DNA from: JANQRX01 sp963663975
GTDB taxonomy: Bacteria > Pseudomonadota > Alphaproteobacteria > Rhizobiales > Kaistiaceae
Length of the DNA: 64,000 nt
Direction: 5' to 3'
Assembly: GCA_963663975.2 (NCBI GenBank)
Contig: CAXXRA010000015.1
Coordinates: 1-64,000 of the forward strand
The notes beneath the pieces are model-generated. The model saw nothing but the letters and a program-made list of their open reading frames with translations. It was not told where the DNA came from and ran no database searches. Of this stretch, positions 7,554 through 15,683 are shown piece after piece. How positions within the stretch are numbered: the first letter of the stretch is position 1; each line of letters opens with the position of its first letter. The position numbers and the translations under genes were made by a program.

Positions 7554-8148
7554 CCTTCCCGTTCTCGATCGGCTCCAGCTTGCCGGCCTTGGCTAGTACC
7601 GCCCAGAACGCGTGGTCGGCGTAGTAGACGATGGTGTTTTCCAGGCTTCTTACGATGAGCTCGCCTTCCCCCGAATGCGCTCCAGCAGTGTGAGCGACAG
7701 CCTCAGGCAGTCCAACCGTAAGGCAGATGTGCACGCCGTACACCGAATGCCGGATAGCCGGATAGCCGGAGGCGGCAGGATTGTCCTTCCACTGCTTCTG
7801 ATTGACGAGGCTGAACTCGAACGGCTTCCCAACGTCATGGCAGATCGCGCAGGCGAGAAGCAGGTCGCGATCGATGCCGCAATCACCCGTAACCTTCTCC
7901 AGCCGTTCCGCCAGGCCGAGCGCCATCTGCGTCACTCCGCGGATGTGCTGCGTCTGCGTGCCGTCACGCAGGGGTGAGGTGTTTGGCCCACCGGACCCAC
8001 GGATCTCCTCAACGGAAGCGAACTCGCTCTGGGAAAGCGCCAGCGCCCATGCTTCGACCACCTTGTCCCGCAGCGCGGGGTCGGAAATCAAGTCGAGCTC
8101 GGGGAAGCTCTTGCGCACACCGACGCGCAATTCATCGATCGACACCAT
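7543..8148 (-). CDS. HD-domain metal-dependent hydrolase
   Basis: A 201-residue protein with HD-family metal-ligand spacing: H in TQHIRGVTQMALG, the HD pair in LLACAICHDVGKPFEF, a further H in AIRHSVYGVHICLTV and a distal D in IVYYADHAFW. HD enzymes hydrolyse phosphoesters or related bonds; the substrate here is unknown. The ATG at 8148 overlaps the RidA stop codon (TGATG), indicating translational coupling. Pairing with RidA suggests a small reactive metabolite in the pathway fed by the upstream transporter. No signal peptide is present; it should be cytoplasmic. Confidence 0.8.
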   Translation of the reverse strand: MVSIDELRVGVRKSFPELDLISDPALRDKVVEAWALALSQSEFASVEEIRGSGGPNTSPLRDGTQTQHIRGVTQMALGLAERLEKVTGDCGIDRDLLLACAICHDVGKPFEFSLVNQKQWKDNPAASGYPAIRHSVYGVHICLTVGLPEAVAHTAGAHSGEGELIVRSLENTIVYYADHAFWAVLAKAGKLEPIENGKVVI

Positions 8149-8555
8149 CACGCATTTCCTCCGTTCTTCTTGATGGCCGCGAGAGCCTCGATCTCCAGTC
8201 CGAACGGTCCTGCGAGTTCCACGCGGAAGGTCGAACGGGCCGGCAAATGGGTCCCAAAATACTCGCGGTAAACGCCGTTGAAAGCTTGGAAATCGGCGAC
8301 GTCGGTTAGGAAGACGGTCACCTTGAGCACGTGGGACAACGAACTCCCTGATGCATCGAGGATCGCCGAGATATTGTCCAGTACGCGGCGCGTCTGATTC
8401 TCGATGCTACCGCCGACGAACTCGCCAGTCGCCGGATCGATCGGGATTTGACCTGATGTGAAGATCAGATCCCCGTAGCGAATCGCCTGCGAAAGAGGCA
8501 AATCCAGCCGCGGTGCGCTCGCCGTATCGATGATCTCAATTTGCACGTCGCTCAT
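8148..8555 (-). CDS. RidA/YjgF-family enamine/imine deaminase
   Basis: A 135-residue member of the RidA family, which hydrolyses reactive enamine/imine intermediates to ketones and ammonia, usually as a trimer. Diagnostic stretches are GDLIFTSGQIPIDPATGEFV, GGSIENQTRRVLDNI, VLKVTVFLTDVADFQAFNGV and, near the C-terminus, the Arg of LPARSTFRVEL that binds the substrate carboxylate. The ATG at 8555 has GGGA upstream and gives the expected N-terminus MSDVQIEIIDT. Its stop overlaps the HD gene start. Its presence suggests that the cluster degrades an amino or imino compound. Confidence 0.93.
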   Translation of the reverse strand: MSDVQIEIIDTASAPRLDLPLSQAIRYGDLIFTSGQIPIDPATGEFVGGSIENQTRRVLDNISAILDASGSSLSHVLKVTVFLTDVADFQAFNGVYREYFGTHLPARSTFRVELAGPFGLEIEALAAIKKNGGNA

Positions 8556-8670
8556 GGTTCCCTGCCTTGATGTCGGCACCTCGGCGCTGAGCCCGGGTCC
8601 CGATGGTGGAAGAGTTCTGCATTACTGGTGTTGGACGGGAGGGTGTCGGCGGTCGTGAGGCCACAGATGC

Positions 8671-9555
8671 TCACCCTCGTTTTTCCTGCCGTGGCGCCCA
8701 GCGCGTGAGGTAATCGGAGGTGCCAGTGATGAAGAGGTCGGCGATAAACGCGGCCACCGTCACCCAAAAGATCCCGACAATGATCACGCTCAGTTCCTGG
8801 AAGGCCACCATGCGGCTGAACACCTGGCCCATTCCCTCGGGAGCACCGGCCAGTTCACTGATGACCTCGATGCCCCAGGCGACGCCCACCGCGACACGGA
8901 TGCCGCCGACCAGTTCGGGGATTATCGCCGGCAGCACGACGGTGCTGAAGACGCGGTCTTCGCTGGCGCCCAGCGTTCGTGCGAAGTTCTGCGTAAGCGG
9001 GTCGAGATTTCGGATGGCGGTTGTAGCCGTGACGGTCACCATGACACCGACATAGTAGCCGACCATGGCTAGTTGAGCGACCTGCGAGGGGCCAAACCAC
9101 AGGACCATGAAGGGGATCGCCGCCAGCGGTGGGATCGTACGTAGGGCGCCAACCGGAACCTCCATGAACACAAAAAAACTGTGCCAACGCGCCATGGCAA
9201 TGCCGAGAAGGATGCCCACGCCGGTCCCGATGACGCTGCCGAGGACAGTTTGGCGGATCGTATAGAGGAGGTGCGGCCAGATTCCCCGGTTACCACCACC
9301 TTGGAACTCGAGGATCTTGTTCGTGTACAGATCGGTGAAGATGGCGGGCCAAAGCGATTGCGGTGATGGCAGCCGGCGCGGCCCCAGCATTGTCGAGAGC
9401 TGCCTCCAGACGAGCAACAACACGACGAAGCCGAGAAGCCCCCACGCAATCCTTGCGGCAGCCGCCGCCCAGCGGATGCTGAGCAGAGGTGCCGGCGGCA
9501 CGTCCGCGAGAGACGTGCCGCCATCGACGGCGAGGCGGCGCTGATCAGCCACCAA
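8671..9555 (-). CDS. ABC transporter permease, SsuC/TauC type (second of two)
   Basis: A 294-residue inner-membrane permease with about six hydrophobic segments, the first near residues 32-52 (AWGLLGFVVLLLVWRQL). The cytoplasmic EAA loop that docks to the ATPase reads RTLGASEDRVFSTVVLPAIIPELVGGIRV. The start is a GTG at 9555, which overlaps the 3' end of the binding-protein gene by 11 bases. An atypical insertion around residues 85-105 (YTNKILEFQGGGNRGIWPHL) separates the first two helices. It forms a heterodimeric channel with the permease at 10958-11851, or an alternative one. The final residues are APRQEKRG; the 115 bases before ridA are non-coding. Confidence 0.9.
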   Translation of the reverse strand: MVADQRRLAVDGGTSLADVPPAPLLSIRWAAAAARIAWGLLGFVVLLLVWRQLSTMLGPRRLPSPQSLWPAIFTDLYTNKILEFQGGGNRGIWPHLLYTIRQTVLGSVIGTGVGILLGIAMARWHSFFVFMEVPVGALRTIPPLAAIPFMVLWFGPSQVAQLAMVGYYVGVMVTVTATTAIRNLDPLTQNFARTLGASEDRVFSTVVLPAIIPELVGGIRVAVGVAWGIEVISELAGAPEGMGQVFSRMVAFQELSVIIVGIFWVTVAAFIADLFITGTSDYLTRWAPRQEKRG

Positions 9556-10906
9556 GCTTGTTTACGGCAGCCTTCGCGAACGCTGCGGAGTCTAGGAAGT
9601 TGAACTCGGAGTACAGCTCTTCCGCCCGGCTCAGCAGGGCTTCGGCGCTCGCCTTCGTCCCGGCATCGGCATCGGCAAGCGCAGCCTTGGCCTTGGCGAC
9701 GGCCGCATCGGTTTCGGCCTTCAGCTTCTCCATCTCATGGTAGAGATCGTCGGCGACGACGAAGTCCTTCCATGTGTACTCGCCGGGCTGGAACACGCCC
9801 TGCTCTTCGTAGAGTTTGATCGCCGAGCCCGTCACGTATTCGATGTTGAGCGGGTTGTTGGGATCATCAAATACCTGCTTCTGCTCGTCGAACGTGAGAA
9901 ACGGATCGAGTTCTTCATAGACGATTCGGCCGGTCGCGACGTCGAAGTCGGTACCTGCCGCGCTATTCAGAAAAGGCACGTGGATCCCGAGCGCCTCGTC
10001 CGGATTGCTCTTGATCAGCTGGTTGATCCTGAAGCTTACGGAGAGCAGACGCAGCGCCGTGTCGTGGTTGGTCTTCAGCCACTCCTCCGTCGCGGTCCAC
10101 CCGCCGTATAGAACGGCGCGGAGCTCCGTCGCATCGACCGAGGGCGTGGCGGCCGCAGCCAGATCGCCCGAGGTCAGGATCGGCTTGAAGCCGGCGACCT
10201 GCAGCGTCAACCGAGACGGCACCCCGCCGACCTGGAAGTCCGCGCGGCCGGCTTCCATGAGGCGGGCCGTGTTGGCGTCAGGCGCGACAACCGTCTTCAT
10301 ATCCTCGAGCGTCACGCCGCCGCGACTCAGCGAGAGTTCGATGAAGCCTTTGATGGCCGCCTCCGCCGGAAAGGCGAAGGTCTTGCCCCTCATCTGTCCA
10401 ACTGCCTTCTTGAACGCTTCGGCGGAACTAAGTCCATCGGCACGAAATTCGGTATAGCTTTTATATCCGCCCTCCGGCTGGGCCATGATGGCAAAGCCCT
10501 TAAAGTAGTCGCCCACCGTGAAGAGCTGGATCTTCGGCAGGTTTTTGAATCCGGGCATGAAGAGCTGTGGCAGGCCGCTAATGATGTCATGGTTGCCGGC
10601 AGCTGCGATGCCCATGGCTTGGTCCGCGCTGGTGAGAATGGTTCCCTTCCCGTCGGGAAGGAAGGTGATGCCCACCTCCTCGAACCAGCCCTTTGCAAGG
10701 CCGATGCTCGCCTGGCTGTGATCGAAGTACGGCAGCATGACCGCACGGATTTCTACCTCCGGGATGACCGGCGCGGCGTCCTGCGCAGCGGCCCCTGTTG
10801 CCCAGGAACTAGCGAGTAGCGCCGTGGCGGCGACAGCAATTGCCACTCCTCTGTGCATCTCGTTGCGGCCGTCGGCAATCTCCAGATAGTCCATTTCTTG
10901 CTTCAT
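9545..10906 (-). CDS. ABC transporter substrate-binding protein, NMT1/SsuA-like
   Basis: A 453-residue periplasmic binding protein, longer than the usual 320-340. The signal peptide is VAIAVAATALLASSWATGAAAQ, placed after a charged 17-residue leader; the ATG at 10906 has GGGGAA upstream, while an internal ATG at 10858 would give a standard signal. The mature part has the NMT1/ABC-nitrate fold pattern: QASIGLAKGWFEEVGI, then DIISGLPQLFMPGF, then ADFQVGGVPSRLTL. The C-terminal 60 residues form an Ala/Lys/Glu-rich helix (AKAKAALADADAGTKASAEA). It lies between the two permease genes. Substrates of the family include nitrate, sulfonates, taurine and pyrimidine precursors; which applies is not visible. 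Confidence 0.88.
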   Translation of the reverse strand: MKQEMDYLEIADGRNEMHRGVAIAVAATALLASSWATGAAAQDAAPVIPEVEIRAVMLPYFDHSQASIGLAKGWFEEVGITFLPDGKGTILTSADQAMGIAAAGNHDIISGLPQLFMPGFKNLPKIQLFTVGDYFKGFAIMAQPEGGYKSYTEFRADGLSSAEAFKKAVGQMRGKTFAFPAEAAIKGFIELSLSRGGVTLEDMKTVVAPDANTARLMEAGRADFQVGGVPSRLTLQVAGFKPILTSGDLAAAATPSVDATELRAVLYGGWTATEEWLKTNHDTALRLLSVSFRINQLIKSNPDEALGIHVPFLNSAAGTDFDVATGRIVYEELDPFLTFDEQKQVFDDPNNPLNIEYVTGSAIKLYEEQGVFQPGEYTWKDFVVADDLYHEMEKLKAETDAAVAKAKAALADADAGTKASAEALLSRAEELYSEFNFLDSAAFAKAAVNKLGG

Positions 10907-10957
10907 CTTGCTTCCCCTTTTTGTTAACGGGTGGCGCTGTCACGCGCCGTAAGACAC

Positions 10958-11851
10958 TCAGTGGGAGCGACTATCGTCGGGCGCCCACCGCGTGAGGTAG
11001 TTGCTCAGCAGCATCACGAAGTAATCGACAGAAATTGTGTAGATCATGATGATCGCCACAATAAGCATCATTCTGCCGGTGTAAGAGAATTGCTCTGCAA
11101 GGCTCAGTATCCGACCGAGGCCGGATTGTGCGCCGAGCAACTCTCCACCTATCAGGATTGCCCACGCGATACCGACAACGACGCGAAGCCCGCCGGCGAC
11201 TTCGGGTATGATAGCCGGCACGACGACCGTGCGATAGACTCGCCAGCGCGAGGCGCCGAGAGCCCGGGCGAAATCCAGGATAACCGGCGGGACGTTTTCG
11301 ATTGCCGCGACCGTGCTGACCAGCAACATCGAGAAGACCCCGAAGGCGATGTAGGCGACGATGCCGGTGTCGCTCCCGCCGAACCACGTCAGGAAGAGCG
11401 GAATCAGCGCGAACAAGGGAATTGTGCGGATGAGGAGCAGCGGGATCTGTAAGGTCATGCTGGCAATGCGGCTCATCCCTAGAAGCAATCCGGTCCCGAC
11501 GCCGAGCATCGCCCCGATCATCACCCCGAGGCCAAGCCGCACTGCACTGTCGAGGGAATTGTCGACGATCACGCCAACCGCGTTTTCGAGGGTCAGGTCT
11601 GCCCCAGGTCCCACGAACACAGCCAGGCCGCGAAGATCGGAGAGCACCTCCCAGGGATAGGGGAGGACCGATGCGGGACGGTTGAAGTTCTGAGCCACCA
11701 GCCAGGCGCAGACGATCCAAATGACGATGATCGCGACGACGGAACCGGCGCGCAGCGAAAGCTTATCCATCCGGATGCGAGGGGTTCCCGCCGTTTCGGG
11801 GAGCTTCTTCGAGGTTGTGCCGGCCGCGACGCCGGGATCATGGGCGCTCAT
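10958..11851 (-). CDS. ABC transporter permease, SsuC/TauC type (first of two)
   Basis: A 297-residue permease. A hydrophobic helix (SVVAIIVIWIVCAWLVAQNF) begins near residue 36 and about five more follow. The EAA loop is RALGASRWRVYRTVVVPAIIPEVAGGLRVVVG, shown here as family evidence. The ATG at 11851 has GGGAGG 3 bases before it and overlaps the ATPase stop by 14 bases. An insertion between the first two helices (LADLRGLAVFVGPGADLTLE-like) parallels that of the second permease, suggesting the two arose as a pair. It is the second gene of the operon. Confidence 0.9.
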   Translation of the reverse strand: MSAHDPGVAAGTTSKKLPETAGTPRIRMDKLSLRAGSVVAIIVIWIVCAWLVAQNFNRPASVLPYPWEVLSDLRGLAVFVGPGADLTLENAVGVIVDNSLDSAVRLGLGVMIGAMLGVGTGLLLGMSRIASMTLQIPLLLIRTIPLFALIPLFLTWFGGSDTGIVAYIAFGVFSMLLVSTVAAIENVPPVILDFARALGASRWRVYRTVVVPAIIPEVAGGLRVVVGIAWAILIGGELLGAQSGLGRILSLAEQFSYTGRMMLIVAIIMIYTISVDYFVMLLSNYLTRWAPDDSRSH

Positions 11852-12635
11852 CGGCCTCCCCCCCGCCCGCAAGGCGGCTTCCGGGCGACTCGATCACGTC
11901 CATAAGCTCCTGCCGCACGCGTGCGAAGTCCAGCGACAGCCGGAGCGCTGCGGTGCGGGGTCGCTCGAACGGGATCCGACAGGTCTCGGCGATCTGGCCG
12001 CGGCGCATCACGATCACCCGGTCAGCCAGGAACGCCGCCTCTTCGATGTCATGGGTGACGAAGACCACTGTCTTAGGCTGACCGTCCAGAATGTGCAGCA
12101 GCTCGTTCTGCAGTTCGCACTTGGTCATGTAGTCAAGCGCCCCGAACGGCTCGTCCATGAGCAGCACGTCCGGGTCGTTGGCCAGCACAACGGCCATCTG
12201 GCACCGCTTCTTCATGCCGCCCGACAGTTCCTTCGGCCAGAACTCGGCAAAGGCCTCGAGTCCGACTAGGCGCAGCCATCGCAGAGCGGTAGCTCGACGG
12301 TCTGCCCTCGGGATTCCCTGGATTTCCAACCCGTATTCGACGTTCCGACGCACGTTCCGCCACAAAAAAAGAGCGTCCTGTTGAAAGACGACGCCGCGGT
12401 CCTTCCCCGGGCCGTCGACCGCTTTGCCGCCGACGAAAGTGCGACCGCGCGTGGGCGGCGTCAGGCCGGCAATCACGTTGAGCAGCGTCGTCTTTCCACA
12501 GCCGGACGGACCAACGATCGAGACGATCTCGCCATGCTCAACGGTGAGGTTCACATCCGACAGTGCGTCGACGTGCTCCTGATTCCGCCCGCGTACGAAA
12601 CGCTTCGCCACATCCTGAATCTCGACGTGCGCCAA
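11838..12635 (-). CDS. ABC transporter ATP-binding protein, SsuB/TauB type
   Basis: A 265-residue nucleotide-binding subunit. The Walker A motif is GPSGCGKTT (about residues 42-50), the Q-loop FQQDALFLW, the signature LSGGMKKR, Walker B VLLMDEPFGALD and the H-switch VTHDIEEA. The D-loop and spacing are those of nitrate/sulfonate/taurine importers. It is the first gene of the minus-strand operon; the 217-base AT-rich gap upstream to the IS6 remnant must hold the promoter. It powers import of the ligand captured by the binding protein at 9545-10906. Confidence 0.95.
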   Translation of the reverse strand: MAHVEIQDVAKRFVRGRNQEHVDALSDVNLTVEHGEIVSIVGPSGCGKTTLLNVIAGLTPPTRGRTFVGGKAVDGPGKDRGVVFQQDALFLWRNVRRNVEYGLEIQGIPRADRRATALRWLRLVGLEAFAEFWPKELSGGMKKRCQMAVVLANDPDVLLMDEPFGALDYMTKCELQNELLHILDGQPKTVVFVTHDIEEAAFLADRVIVMRRGQIAETCRIPFERPRTAALRLSLDFARVRQELMDVIESPGSRLAGGGEADERP

Positions 12636-12852
12636 GTGCTGCTTCCTGAAATTTCAAATTTTAGTATCACTTGTAATAGGCGTAGTCAAAGCATTGTCAG
12701 AGAAAAGTCGAATACTTTGTTTGTAGGCCGAGTTTCTATTTCGCCGCTATTGATTTTCCTAAGATTTTTCCGGATTGATACAAGGGGTTCCACGACCGGG
12801 TTTGTCACGAATCTGAGGTGCTCCGAGAGAGCAACGCCGGTAGCCTGATCAA
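12636..12852. promoter_or_regulatory. AT-rich upstream region of the ABC operon
   Basis: This stretch is clearly more AT-rich than its surroundings (12650-12780). It is the only place for the promoter of the leftward ABC/catabolic operon. I see no convincing palindromic operator. The rightward edge meets the IS6 fragment. Confidence 0.35.
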
Positions 12853-13045
12853 ATGACGACGGTCAGCTATCGCTATTGCCGCTTCCCGCCAGACGTTATC
12901 GAGCTCGCGGTTTGGCTCTATTACGGCTTCACATTAAGCTTCCGTGATGTGGAACGCATACTCGCCGAGCGGGGAGTTGGGGTCTCGTATGAGACCATCC
13001 GGGTGGTGGGTTGCCAGGTTTGGACCACAGATCGCGCGGCATTTG
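12853..13045 (+). pseudogene. IS6-family transposase fragment (N-terminus only, frameshifted)
   Basis: The first 52 codons (YRYCRFPPDVIELAVWLYYG, then LSFRDVERILAERGVGVSYE) match the helix-turn-helix N-terminus of IS6-family DDE transposases. After SYETIR the frame must shift by one base to continue as WWVARFGPQIARHLRRW, and then homology stops. The catalytic DDE domain is gone and I find no terminal repeats. It is an old relic at the border between the catabolic cluster and hldE. Confidence 0.75.
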
Positions 13046-13166
13046 CGCCGCTGGTGAAGGGATTCGTCATCAGCCCAATATCAAGGACCGCGGTGCCCGG
13101 ATCAATTCAACCTGCGTTGCGTGTTTGCTCGGAGGGAGTACACATCTACCGAGATGGGCCGCTCTG

Positions 13167-14621
13167 CTATTTCCCGGCCGCGTCCTCGATCCGGCGGATG
13201 GTGCCCGACGTGCTGAACCCTTCCAACAGCGGCAGCAGTTCGACCGCGCCACCGTTCTCCTCGACGAAGGCGGCGCCAGGAATGTCAACGCCTTCATAGT
13301 CCGCCCCCTTCAACAGCAGGTCGGGCTTGACCGCGCGGATCAGCTCCTCTGGCGTGTCCTCGTCGAACACCACCACCAGATCGACATGGCCGAGCGCCGC
13401 CAACACCGCGGCGCGGGTTTCGGCATCCTGGATCGGCCGGCCGGGTCCCTTGATCCGGGCCGTCGAGGCGTCCGAGTTGACGCCGACGACGAGCCGGTCG
13501 CCGCGCCCGGCAGCGTTATCGAGCGAGTAAAGATGGCCGCGATGGAGGAGATCGAAGATGCCGTTGGTGAAGGCGATTTTCAGTCCGAGGCTCTGCCACA
13601 GGGAAACGATCTCAGCCGCTTCCCGCGCCTCGACGACACCGCGGCTGCCGGCCGCTCCAAGCGCCTGTCGCAACTCGCGCGGGTGAACCACCGCAGTTCC
13701 CGGCGTGGCTACGACGACCCCGGCGGCCGCATTGGCAAGCTCCACTGCGTCCTCGATCGGCGCCCCGCTCGCCAGTGCGGCGGCCAGCACCGCAACCACC
13801 GTATCGCCGGCACCGGTGACGTCGAACACCTGTTGGGTCCGGGCGCGCACGTGCAGCGGCCCCGCGTCGGCCCCGCGTCTGACCAGCGTCATGCCGGCCG
13901 CTCCCCGCGTCAGCAGTACCGCGTCAAGTTCGGCGCTCTCAAGCACCTTGGCACATGCCGCCGCGGCATCGTCGTCGCTGTCAGCGCGGATACCGGTAAA
14001 CCGCTCCATTTCGGCCAGGTTGGGCGTCACCACACTGGCGCCGGCATACACGCCGGGGTCATCCTGCCGCGGATCGACCACGACCGGCGTCTCGGCCCGG
14101 CGCGCCTGTGCGATGAGATCGGCGACCGTCCCGGGGGCGAGTGCCCCACGGCCATAATCGGACAGCACCAGCGCACCGGCCGCCGGCAGCGCCCGCCGGG
14201 CAGCATCGCCGAGACGTCCCGCCACCGCCGGCGCGGCCGGCCGCCGCTCCTCGGTATCGACGCACAGCAATTGCTGCCAACCGCTGAGATAGCGCGTCTT
14301 GACCGTTGTCGGGCGGTCGGGGTCGCCGATCAGCTCGGCGCTCATGCCGGGAAAGCCTGCGCACAGGGCGCCCAATTCGCGGGCCGCGTCATCCTCGCCG
14401 GTGAGCCCCACCAGCGTCGTCAAGCCGCCGCAAGACAGGATGTTGGCCGCCACATTGCACGCCCCGCCGGGATGGGCACGCGCTTGGCCGAGGGTGAGCA
14501 CCGGCACCGGCGCTTCGCGCGATACCCTGGCAACATGGCCCTGGACGAACCGGTCCAGGATCACGTCGCCGACGACGAGAACGCGAGCGTCAGACAGCCG
14601 GTCTATCGTCGAGGCGTCCAT
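13167..14621 (-). CDS. hldE: Bifunctional heptose-7-phosphate kinase / heptose-1-phosphate adenylyltransferase
   Basis: A 484-residue enzyme of ADP-heptose synthesis for the lipopolysaccharide inner core. The N-terminal PfkB-type kinase (about residues 1-320) shows VLVVGDVILDRFVQG, HPGGACNVAANI and the catalytic DVTGAGDTVVAVLAAAL. The C-terminal nucleotidyltransferase (about 345-484) shows KIAFTNGIFDLLHRGHLYSL with its HxGH motif and VGVNSDASTARIKGPGRP. Both halves are intact. It lies 6 bases downstream of the 2-oxoacid oxidoreductase beta gene and may be read from the same transcript, although the functions are unrelated. Confidence 0.96.
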   Translation of the reverse strand: MDASTIDRLSDARVLVVGDVILDRFVQGHVARVSREAPVPVLTLGQARAHPGGACNVAANILSCGGLTTLVGLTGEDDAARELGALCAGFPGMSAELIGDPDRPTTVKTRYLSGWQQLLCVDTEERRPAAPAVAGRLGDAARRALPAAGALVLSDYGRGALAPGTVADLIAQARRAETPVVVDPRQDDPGVYAGASVVTPNLAEMERFTGIRADSDDDAAAACAKVLESAELDAVLLTRGAAGMTLVRRGADAGPLHVRARTQQVFDVTGAGDTVVAVLAAALASGAPIEDAVELANAAAGVVVATPGTAVVHPRELRQALGAAGSRGVVEAREAAEIVSLWQSLGLKIAFTNGIFDLLHRGHLYSLDNAAGRGDRLVVGVNSDASTARIKGPGRPIQDAETRAAVLAALGHVDLVVVFDEDTPEELIRAVKPDLLLKGADYEGVDIPGAAFVEENGGAVELLPLLEGFSTSGTIRRIEDAAGK

Positions 14622-14627
14622 GGCGTT

Positions 14628-15683
14628 CTAGCGCAAACCGGCGTTGATCGCCTCGATCGCCGGCACGCCGGGGCAAAGTTCCTCTTCGCCGAGAAGATTC
14701 AGCGGCATCTCGACGGTCTCCATACGGTCGTTGAGGTCGCCCGGGTGATCGTTGAGATGGAGCAGGCCGGTGACCACCTCGCCGGCGGCCTGATGCTTCT
14801 GGATGTAGGCCATCGCCTTCAGGCGGTCGGTGGGGTCGTAGTCGGTGTCGACCTTCCTCAGCCTCACCACCGAACCGTCATGCTGGGCCACGTCAATCAC
14901 CGCGCCGGGCTCATAGTCGGCGGTGATTTCCTCGCGCGCCTCCATGACGTCGAGCCGGTTCACCGCATCGTTGTGCTCGCGGACATAGTCGAAGCTCTTG
15001 GTGGAGCCGGGGTGGTTGTTGAAGGCCACACACGGGCTGATGCAGTCGATGAAGGCGATGCCGCGGTGATTGATCGCCGACTTGATCAGAGGCACCAACT
15101 GGTCCTTGTCGCCGGAGAAACCGCGCGCGACGAAGGTAGCGCCGAGAAGGATCGCCAGGGACACCAGATCGATCGGCTCATCGGTGTTGCTGACGCCGCG
15201 CTTGGAGACCGAACCGGCGTCGGCGGTGGCCGAGAACTGCCCCTTGGTCAGGCCATAGACGCCGTTGTCTTCGACGATGTAGACCATCTTGACGCCGCGG
15301 CGCAGGCAGTGGGCGAGATGCCCGAGCCCGATCGAGGCCGAATCTCCGTCGCCCGACACCCCGAGATAGATCAGGTCGCGGTTGGCCAGGCTGGCGCCGG
15401 TGGCGACCGTGGGCATGCGTCCATGGACGCTGTTGAAGCCGTGGCTCTGGCCGAGGAAATAGGTCGGGGTCTTCGAGGAACAGCCGATGCCCGACATCTT
15501 GGCGACCCGGTGCGGCGGCAAATCAAGCTCAAAGCAGGCCTGGATGATCGCCCCGGATATGGAATCATGGCCGCAGCCGGCGCACAGGGTCGATATCGAG
15601 CCTTCATAGTCGCGATGGGTGAACCCGAGCGCGTTCTTGGGCAGCGCCGGGTGATGAAATCTCGGTTTGATGATGTAGGTCAT
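14628..15683 (-). CDS. 2-oxoacid:ferredoxin oxidoreductase, beta (TPP-binding) subunit
   Basis: A 351-residue subunit that carries thiamine diphosphate. Cluster cysteines appear in STLCAGCGHDSISGA and GIGCSSKTP; the TPP/Mg motif is GVSGDGDSASIGLGHLAH followed by IVEDNGVYGLTKGQ. The sequence ISPCVAFNNHPGSTKSFDYV is typical of 2-oxoglutarate/pyruvate enzymes of this class. With the alpha subunit it oxidatively decarboxylates a 2-oxoacid with CoA, passing two electrons to ferredoxin. The 4-base overlap with the alpha gene indicates stoichiometric translation. 2-Oxoglutarate is the likeliest substrate, but pyruvate or branched 2-oxoacids are possible. Confidence 0.93.
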   Translation of the reverse strand: MTYIIKPRFHHPALPKNALGFTHRDYEGSISTLCAGCGHDSISGAIIQACFELDLPPHRVAKMSGIGCSSKTPTYFLGQSHGFNSVHGRMPTVATGASLANRDLIYLGVSGDGDSASIGLGHLAHCLRRGVKMVYIVEDNGVYGLTKGQFSATADAGSVSKRGVSNTDEPIDLVSLAILLGATFVARGFSGDKDQLVPLIKSAINHRGIAFIDCISPCVAFNNHPGSTKSFDYVREHNDAVNRLDVMEAREEITADYEPGAVIDVAQHDGSVVRLRKVDTDYDPTDRLKAMAYIQKHQAAGEVVTGLLHLNDHPGDLNDRMETVEMPLNLLGEEELCPGVPAIEAINAGLR

